Below are positions 57,355-64,000 of a stretch of DNA of 64,000 bases, piece after piece; positions within the stretch are counted from its first letter, which is position 1, and each line of letters opens with the position of its first letter. Position numbers and translations under genes: made by a program. The notes under the pieces were generated by a model, which saw only the letters and a list, made by a program, of their open reading frames with translations, had not been told where the DNA came from and did no database searches. The stretch comes from Rusavskia elegans (taxonomy: Eukaryota; Ascomycota; Lecanoromycetes; Teloschistales; Teloschistaceae). The DNA is taken from the NCBI GenBank assembly GCA_011316305.1, contig SAUG01000016.1:488369-552368 (forward strand), read 5' to 3'.

Positions 57355-57727
57355 GGGGCAAAAGTGTCTTTGCTGCATTTGTTAGTTTGACAGCTTAGAT
57401 TTATTGTAGGAGAAATATGACTGATCGCATGTTAAAGTTTTTGTTGTGAAGCTTTTAAACATTTGACTCAGCGACTACTGAAAATATGGGCCATACAGCT
57501 GTTACCACATGAATCCTAAGATGCGCTTGTAGAAGCACACATAAATACGTTGCGGCGCACGATTGTTCATACGACCAAGGTACCGTATGCACTTGCAATT
57601 TGCAGTGTTTGATTAACGTATGGCAAAGTATTCCGACTGTCTATGGTAGTCTAGCATTCTTGACATAGAGATCGACTCCAAAAAGACTGAATCCATGCCC
57701 ACAATCCTCCCCATGCCCACCACCATC
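57355..57727. other. Intergenic between convergent genes
   Basis: About 370 bp carrying the 3' ends of the YPP1-like and RPA49 transcripts. Nothing else is seen. Confidence 0.4.
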
Positions 57728-59271
57728 TCATCTCCTACCCTTCGGTTGCCGCATCACCCTCATCTTTGGGAACTCCAACGGCAACCTCAATTTAGCGACT
57801 TGATGTGACGCCGCCTCCGCCTTCCCAAGGCCCCATCTGGCCCTCTCGCCTTCCGTCGGTGCCACAATCCTACACCCAATCTCCTTGAAGTATTTCCTCA
57901 CGGTCTTATTGTCCAGTCTCAGGTCTTCCCGGATATCGTACATATCCGTCATGAAGTTTTCCGGCTCGACAGTGATGCATAAAGCGCAGATGTGCGTGAT
58001 TAGATTGTCGAGGTGCCAGCTGTTGAGAGTCATCCTCCCACTGTTACAGTCGCCGGCGAAGCGCCTGCCTACTCCATCTACCAGCTCACCGCCCCACTTG
58101 CCGAGTTTCTCGCGGAGCTGCGCGCGGTCGGGGATTTTGCGACCTTTGCCTTTGGGTCCGGGAAGGAGCATGTTGTGCCATTCGATCAGCAAGAGCAAGT
58201 ACTTCAATGTTTTGATTTTGCGCACATCGCCTTCCGAGACGATACGCTGGATTCTGTGACTGACGAAGCGGCTCTTGGTCAAAACGTCCTCTTTCTGTTC
58301 GACAGCATCTTGCCAATCCTTCACAGCCAGTTGTCGGAGAATACCCGGTCCTACCAGTTGATCAATGGGATAGACGTCCATGGGTGCTTCGGCGTCGGGA
58401 TTCGGGTTCGGCCGGGGTTTGGCTTCGTCGATGGCAGCTTGAAGATCTTCGCGGGAGGTACCAGAAGGAGCGGCGATGGCCATGGAAGAAATGACGGCGG
58501 CGGCAACTGGATCGAGGGTGGGCAGGGATCCTTCTGCAGCTGGACGGCCTTTCTTCGATGGCGAGATGGCATTCTTCGCAAGGTTTTGGAGGGCGCGTTT
58601 AGACTTCTTAGTACCGAAAGCAAGTCCCAGAGCGGTACGTGCTGAGCGATCCTGTGCCGTCGTTCAGCTTTACTCTCTTGATAGATAATCCCGCACAACA
58701 AGTATATGACGCCACTCACATTGGCCGCTTTTGCCTCCTGTTCCAATTCTGTCGGAGAGAATCGCGGACTCCCGCGGAGGACAAGCTTTCGAGCCCGCAT
58801 GAGCTGCAAGTCACCAGACCGTGGGTCGTACACGCCTATGTAATGGCTGAGCAGGCCTTCGGTTCCACCTCCATCTTCTTCTCGACCAGTGTAATCGATC
58901 CTCGGGTGCGCAGATGTATGGAGCAAGTGCTCGGAGTTCGTGATAGGAGATTTGCCCGTGCTGGAGGTTTTGGGTTCCCGAAGCTTGGTGTAAGGTTTCA
59001 AAGTGAGGTTTGAGGGGAACGATAGCCCAGGTGTCGAGGCTGTATCAAAGGGGAGTCAGCAGTGATCACCATATCTGTGAGGCAGGAGGCTGGGAGGAAT
59101 CGATTGCAGACAGCGAGCACGTACAATCATACCTACGACTGGAGCCCATTCATCTTCGTCTGGCATCAAGGACACCTTCACCACTTCTGATGATGGTTGC
59201 TCGGTGGCCACCCGTTTAGAAGGCCTTCCATTGACCTCATCGCCGTGACGTTTTCTCTTGTTTTCAGACAT
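57728..59271 (-). CDS. RPA49: RNA polymerase I subunit A49, 460 aa
   Basis: Three exons on the minus strand: 59271-59133, 59039-58720 and 58651-57728, with 93- and 68-bp introns; the total is 461 codons. A49 pairs with A34.5 and supports initiation and elongation by RNA polymerase I in the nucleolus. Exon 1 ends and exon 2 begins around 'VVASTPGLSFPSNLTLKPY', typical of the N-terminal dimerisation module. Exon 3 holds 'DRSARTALGLAFGTKKSKRA' and the tandem winged-helix end, with 'ALCITVEPENFMTDMYDIRE' and 'LRLDNKTVRKYFKEIGCRI'. ATG 59271 ('MSENKRKRHGDE') is preferred over an in-frame Met at 59367. The gene is divergent from the MBOAT gene. Confidence 0.92.
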
Positions 59272-59536
59272 TGTCGACGACCGGATTTTTGATTCACATT
59301 GAGGTTGTCTGAGAACAGAAAAAAAAACCCTATCGGCTGTATCCTTTTTGCACGCACTGAATGCCACAACTCAGCCTTGTGGGCGTTTGATAAGCGCGTA
59401 TCGTTCGTCTTGTCATGACTTCATCCGGATTCCTACAACTACGAAGCGACTGTCCAGTGATAACACAGCTTGACAAAAAAAAGTTAATTGACATGCAGTG
59501 CTTAGTTTATCCATAGGTCTGATCGAGAGTTCCTGA
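59272..59536. promoter_or_regulatory. Shared divergent promoter, RPA49 and MBOAT gene
   Basis: Only 265 bp separate the two starts. An AAAACCCTA sequence near 59323-59331 resembles the telobox found in promoters of translation and ribosome genes; a poly-A run of nine precedes it. Its function here is not shown. Confidence 0.5.
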
Positions 59537-61159
59537 ATGGCGGCAGCCATCACTGCTCGTGAGGTGCTTGATCAATTCCTGTCCGAATACCATGCCGCCA
59601 TCGATGCCGGGGAATATCAACCATTTGTATGGCCGCATAGAGCTCTCGGACCTTACCTACTGATTTTCTATCTGTTGCTACCACCGTCTCCATCGCCTGC
59701 TATCCATTATGCAAGATATCCATTATTTGCTCTTATCATCTATCTCTCTGTCACTGCGGTCCATGACTGCCGAAGCCCAGCTGTTACTGTTGGGTATGGA
59801 ATCGGCTTACTGAACGCTTGGACGATACTATGGTCCGCTACGTTGATCATATTCAACGATGGGCGGCGCGACTATAGAAGAATCGAAAGGCAGGAGAGGC
59901 CGGACGAGGCTCCTGATGTTCAAGGGTTGGTCGAGAATATCCAAGGGGACACATCGGCTTTGGAAGGGTCGACGACGGATGGGTTGAAGCTACTTCACCC
60001 AGTCGGTGAGCTGCCAGAGCCCGAACCCTCTGTTACCAATGGTCTCGCTCCGAAACTCCACTCGCCCGAAATATTCGCCACTCAAGAACCAATTCCCTCT
60101 TCTTTTCAAGAGACATATACCTGGCAATCGTTCCCCGATGACATCGTCCACCGCCTCGATTTTGTTCTCGACCTCGTCACTAATTTCCGCGGCCTCCGCT
60201 GGACACATCAGGGACCTGGCACCTATCCCCCTCCCCAGCACATCGGGGAGACCCTCACCAACCCTGAAACTCCGCCATCATTGCACCTAAACAAGTACCC
60301 CTCCTACCACACACTATTCACCAGCAATCTTAAATCCTTTGTACTCTGCTCCCTGACCCTCGACACTCTCAAGTACGTCACTTCGCTAGACCCCTATTTT
60401 CTCGCTCAAGGCCAGAACACGCCCTCGCCTTTTCCCGTTGCCCACACAACCCGCCTCACGCTCTCCCTCCTCTTCACATTCGCCTCTCTACTCAACATAT
60501 TTCTCCTTGCACCCCTTGTCCTGGCCTGTACGTTTGGTCCCCGCCTCCTCGGCCCCCATGCCTCCACTTGGCTGTACCCACCATTTTTTGGACCATTATC
60601 CTCAATCGCCGAGAAAGGCTTAGCAGGCCTGTGGGGCGGGTGGTGGCATCAGCTCTTCCGGTACGCATTTGAAGCCGCAGGTGAATTTGTGGGAGCGAAA
60701 TTACTGCATTTATCGAAGAAATCAATCCCTGGCGGCATCGCGAGAGTGTTTGTGGCATTTGTCTGTAGCGGTATGCTACATGCTTGTGCCTCATACACCG
60801 TTCTCGGCGAGACACACCCTATCAGGGGCTCTTTCCTCTTCTTCGCGTTACAGCCCGTCGGTATCATCACGCAACGAGCCTTGTCGATCTACCTCAAGCA
60901 GAAAGGCTATAGAGAAGCGATACCGTCTTGGATGCGGAAAACGGGGAACGTGCTTGTTGTGGTGCTGTGGTGTCGGGTGACGGGGCCTTTGATCGCGGAT
61001 GAGTTTGCGGCGGCAGGGATTTGGTTGTACGAGCCGCTGCCGGTGAGTTTGATCAGGGGTGTGAGGGGTGAAGGCTGGTGGCGATGGGGTGGGCAGTGGG
61101 TGCGATGGTATTCGGGGGATAGGTGGTGGAGGAGCGGCCTGGTATTTTTGGGCGGCTGA
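59537..61159 (+). CDS. MBOAT / wax-synthase-like membrane acyltransferase, 540 aa
   Basis: A single-exon gene. About eight hydrophobic helices are visible, starting with 'ALGPYLLIFYLLLPP' and 'HYARYPLFALIIYLSVTAV'. A hydrophilic loop from about residues 110 to 215 precedes 'LDLVTNFRGLRWTHQGPG', a recurrent motif of fungal wax-synthase-like proteins. The core acyltransferase signature is 'GGWWHQLFRYAFE' (about residue 370) followed by 'VFVAFVCSGMLHACASYTV' with the conserved membrane His (about 413). Members transfer acyl groups to alcohols, including acetylation of fungal metabolites, at the ER membrane. The substrate here cannot be read from the sequence, and the neighbours are housekeeping genes, which gives no hint. 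Confidence 0.85.
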   Translation: MAAAITAREVLDQFLSEYHAAIDAGEYQPFVWPHRALGPYLLIFYLLLPPSPSPAIHYARYPLFALIIYLSVTAVHDCRSPAVTVGYGIGLLNAWTILWSATLIIFNDGRRDYRRIERQERPDEAPDVQGLVENIQGDTSALEGSTTDGLKLLHPVGELPEPEPSVTNGLAPKLHSPEIFATQEPIPSSFQETYTWQSFPDDIVHRLDFVLDLVTNFRGLRWTHQGPGTYPPPQHIGETLTNPETPPSLHLNKYPSYHTLFTSNLKSFVLCSLTLDTLKYVTSLDPYFLAQGQNTPSPFPVAHTTRLTLSLLFTFASLLNIFLLAPLVLACTFGPRLLGPHASTWLYPPFFGPLSSIAEKGLAGLWGGWWHQLFRYAFEAAGEFVGAKLLHLSKKSIPGGIARVFVAFVCSGMLHACASYTVLGETHPIRGSFLFFALQPVGIITQRALSIYLKQKGYREAIPSWMRKTGNVLVVVLWCRVTGPLIADEFAAAGIWLYEPLPVSLIRGVRGEGWWRWGGQWVRWYSGDRWWRSGLVFLGG

Positions 61160-61492
61160 CTACGAAACGTCAGTTGGTTGGATACTATCGGAAGGCATTC
61201 GTATCAATCTGGTCATGTCTTTTAGGATGTTGCGGAAGAGTGTATACAAGTAGATCTTTTATGGGTCTGAACCGTTGGGAAACGGATTAGGACATTAGGC
61301 GCTTTCTTGCGATGGATGCTGTAAAAGCGCTAGCTTCCCTACTGTCGGATAATAACTCTCGTCAAAATCTTGCTCCTCATTTGCGCCTTCTCCATGACAG
61401 AAATGGTGAGGTTGTCAAAGTGCGAGGTGCCGACTTTGAGACTGCCGCAGGGACGCTAGATTTAAAGTAAGGGGTTGCGGCTTAAATAGAGA
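61160..61492. other. Intergenic, nothing recognised
   Basis: About 330 bp downstream of the MBOAT gene without a supported feature. Confidence 0.35.
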
Positions 61493-62530
61493 ATGGATCC
61501 AATGGCGCGCAATCCCTCTCAACTTTATCTTACCCGGGCCTCTAGCCCTCACAAGCAGTCCTTACGGACCTTAGGAGACTCACGCCGCAAGCATCATCGG
61601 CTTCTTCATCCTCATCACCAGCAGCCCGTCATTACCAGCAGCTTTCACGCACCCGCGAAATCCTCGCATGATGCCTGGGTTCTGTATGCATCCAAGCAAC
61701 GGAGGCTGTCTTCTCCCAATCTGAGCAGCGAAGCAGTTTTCGCCACCCAAGTACGCCAACAAGGATCATCGCCATATCAGACACGTCGCAAAAGGAACAC
61801 CAAGATCGTGTGAATCTCAGGAAATTGCCAACAGGCGGCCATCGCCATCATTATGACCTTACCGTTTTACTTTGGTCGACCAGACTTCAACCTCCTTCAG
61901 CATGACAGCGCAGGCCACCTTCAGACTCAACAAGCTCATACACGTGATGGCATCTCGCAGAATACTTCTCGCCGGATCGTAACTGTGCCAGCCTCACAAT
62001 CCCAACTCATCGAGAAAGAGTAAAAAACGTACGAGAATCCGAGACCAGAAGCGATACAGCATGTACGTGTTAACAAGGACTTCAGAATCTCGCTTCGCCT
62101 TGACTCAGAATATTCGGATGTACAAAGAAACATTCTTCCGAAGCTTGATCATCGGCGCAAGCATAGCCCTGCACTCAAAACTACCATGGCGGAGACTCTG
62201 ATTTACTATGGACTGGCGTGCGCTCACCTTTCACGAATAGGGCCTAACGTCCTGACATCTGTGCTCACTGCCATAGGCATGAGTAGCTTTGACACTGAGC
62301 GAATGCCAGTAAGTCTGTGGATTGCAGCCACAAGACCTCGCATAGAACGCCTGAAGCAGCTTTACTTCGAACGTTCCGAGGAACCTACCAAGAACGCTGC
62401 GTACCTCGAGCCGAAGACAGCTGTGACCTCTCTCCCTCCCTCTCTCTCTATATACCCCCTCTCTTTCCCTCTATACAAATACATATATGTATATATTTGT
62501 TCATGGGTCGAGGGCTCCTCTTCGGTCTGA
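61493..62530 (+). pseudogene. Open frame of unknown identity with two in-frame stops
   Basis: One reading frame is open from ATG 61493 to 62530 except for TGA at 61811-61813 and TAA at 62021-62023. The last part, from 'VRVNKDFRISLRLDSEYSDV' through 'AETLIYYGLACAHLSRIGP' and 'LWIAATRPRIERLKQLYFE', reads like real protein. The last 30 codons are a CT/TA microsatellite. No splice pair removes either stop convincingly: the only candidate around the first is 27-28 bp, too short for an intron. This is either a decayed gene or chance; I know no relative. Confidence 0.3.
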
Positions 62531-63425
62531 TCTCAAGATTCCATTCAATAGCGACGCAGCTCCCAGCGTATTTGGTAGGTACAACAATGTGTTAATCGAT
62601 GAGCTATTCATGCGATGAAGTTTTCCAGAGCTTCTATGCTGGCTTTATATACCCCAGAAGATACTGTCATATTGCGTTGATAGTCGTTGAATCATTTTTT
62701 TACTCTTTTCGTCTCTCTCATTAGGCCGCTGTCTCTTGTCGAGTCGAGTCCAGTGTCGTCCGGTCGGTGTGGTGTTGTGCTTGAAAAAGACCCGGTAGAC
62801 TCCTGTTCATGGGTGTCTATCAAGATCAGCGAATGAAGAAAATCTCAGACATGTGGATCACCTCCCAAGCGACCACTGCCTGGTTGAAGGTCGGCGCTGA
62901 TTCTTCCGACCTTGGAGTTGGGCCGGCGAGAACGGACAAGTGATATTCGATCTCACCTTACACCGCAATATACCGTCAATTGCTCACTCATAGGATCATC
63001 ACCCGGAGCTCCTACAGTCTTTGTTAGATTCAGGGTAACGTTCGCCGTGAGAACGCACCAGGTCGTCTCGGTGTTTCTCCACGGTGGTCTCTGCTTGGGT
63101 ATCTTACCAATTATCCATAGCACCTACACATGCTGTGCACTGCCGCTGTTGCTACTCACCTTTCCCTTCCAATTATCGGTGTTCAACAGACCTGGTCCGT
63201 TTCCCTTCTCCGGAGAGCTCCAAAGAGGAGCCCAAGGGGAAAACGCCATCTTGGCGCGCCTCCTGTACTGGCTGCTGCTATTACGTCTGTCTGACTTAGC
63301 CGCTTTTTCCGCCCTAGCCTCCACAGTGAAAAGCTCTACGGCCTAGCAAAAACACCAACCAAACTGGCAGTGGATAAGGTCACCTTCTGTTATAACCAGC
63401 TTACTATCTCTAAATCTCTTCGGCT
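62531..63425. other. Intergenic, nothing recognised
   Basis: About 900 bp. A 144-codon frame at 62912-63346 is hydrophobic but has no family pattern and is not counted. Confidence 0.4.
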
Positions 63426-64000
63426 ATGGAGCAGTTCGGCCGACGCGTCAATGGCCGAACAATCGTTGTGGAAGGCGTATTGTATTGGACGCCGCTGGAT
63501 CGCCCACAAAGACGTGGTAAGGGCTGGTTTGATGTGAGAACAAACAGCACAGCTAAGTTGCCTTAGTCACAGCCATCTACCACAACGAACTCCGCAGTCA
63601 GCTGCTGACAGGTGATGGAGACCCCGATCAATACAGTCAGTCAAAGATACAATTTGTATGGCGACGTTTGCTAAACTTTGATAAATAGCACATCCTCGCC
63701 AAAAGGGTAAAGCACCCAACGACAAGACAGCTTTTCACAAAGGGCAAGCCTACTGGGGTGTGTCTTCTGCGAATTGGCCTGATGTTCTTTGGAAGTTCAA
63801 GCCTGATGAGACTCGCCATTATGCGACCGCACCGACATGGTACCACGAGGGAAAACTTGTCATCAGCGCCGAAAAGCAGCCTATGGCAATCTTTCCAGAA
63901 TTACCTTCAGTACTCTCAAGTAAGTATGAAGGCGCGTTCATTGTCGCGGTTCTACGTCAAAATTCGGCCATCACCTATGAGGATCTCCGATCTCGTATGC
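63426..64000 (+). CDS. Unknown gene, 5' part (3' truncated by window)
   Basis: Three exon pieces can be joined: 63426-63516, 63567-63655 and 63706 to the window end, with 50-bp introns, GT...AG ends and kept phase. The product begins 'MEQFGRRVNGRTIVVEGVLY' and continues with 'VTAIYHNELRSQLLTGDGDP' and 'GKAPNDKTAFHKGQAYWGVS', then 'TAPTWYHEGKLVISAEKQPM'. No signal peptide or known domain can be seen in the 158 residues available. The splice calls are supported because the unspliced frames hit stops within the introns. Function is unknown. Confidence 0.6.

Noticed and set aside
62912..63346. 144-codon + frame with hydrophobic stretches
   Set aside because: No start context, family resemblance or splice support; probably chance.
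1..64000. Search by eye for tRNA, 5S rRNA, CRISPR arrays and viral genes
   Set aside because: GGTTCGA-like strings were checked for tRNA arms and none folded; no spaced identical repeats and no viral hallmark proteins were found. A covariance-model scan would be needed to exclude small RNAs.

Overview
The window is nuclear DNA of a filamentous ascomycete (Pezizomycotina, most likely a dothideomycete; the class is an inference). Genes lie singly on both strands and are interrupted by mostly 47-80 bp introns with GT...AG ends. Every confidently named protein is fungal, and one block shows C:G-to-T:A hypermutation of the RIP type. Recognised genes are the 3' end of RPF1, GSH2, HEM1, RIX1, RPA49, a YPP1/TTC7-like gene, a STE3-type pheromone receptor and ERF4. 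I found no tRNA, rRNA, CRISPR or viral gene.

Layout. 1-1.2 kb: RPF1 tail and a hypothetical gene. 1.8-12.8 kb: an accessory island bounded by two diverged direct repeats, with a 352-bp hAT-like MITE at its left edge. It carries a decaying metabolite-type cluster, all on the + strand: an open ATP-grasp ligase gene, then P450, PLP-decarboxylase-like and MFS-transporter genes that are all broken. 13.2-15.5 kb: a 2EXR/F-box-like gene and a small RNase III-fold gene that seems to have lost catalytic residues. 17-20.3 kb: a DUF4203/TMEM198-like membrane protein with a long low-complexity tail. 21.15-24.60 kb: a 3.4-kb hAT transposon destroyed by RIP. 24.7-26.2 kb: a conserved membrane protein. 27.5-38.1 kb: STE3-like receptor, ERF4, a secreted four-repeat cysteine-rich protein, several unknown genes and GSH2. 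38.8-44.7 kb: a very large SNF2-family ATPase. 46.2-48.1 kb: HEM1. 49.2-49.8 kb: a small secreted cysteine-rich protein. 50.7-61.2 kb: a dense housekeeping block of RIX1, YPP1-like, RPA49 and an MBOAT/wax-synthase-like gene, arranged as divergent pairs. 61.5-64 kb: a doubtful broken frame and the 5' part of an unknown gene that runs off the window.

How they work together. Three genes (RPF1, RIX1, RPA49) serve ribosome production. GSH2 and HEM1 are core metabolism. ERF4 and the YPP1-like protein act on membranes: Ras palmitoylation, and PI4-kinase placement at the plasma membrane. The only group that looks like one pathway is the 3.3-12.3 kb cluster (ligase, oxidase, decarboxylase, exporter), and it now appears non-functional apart from its ligase. 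Exon joins were worked out by eye from splice sites and frame continuity. For each multi-exon gene given as intact and complete, the exon lengths sum to a whole number of codons.
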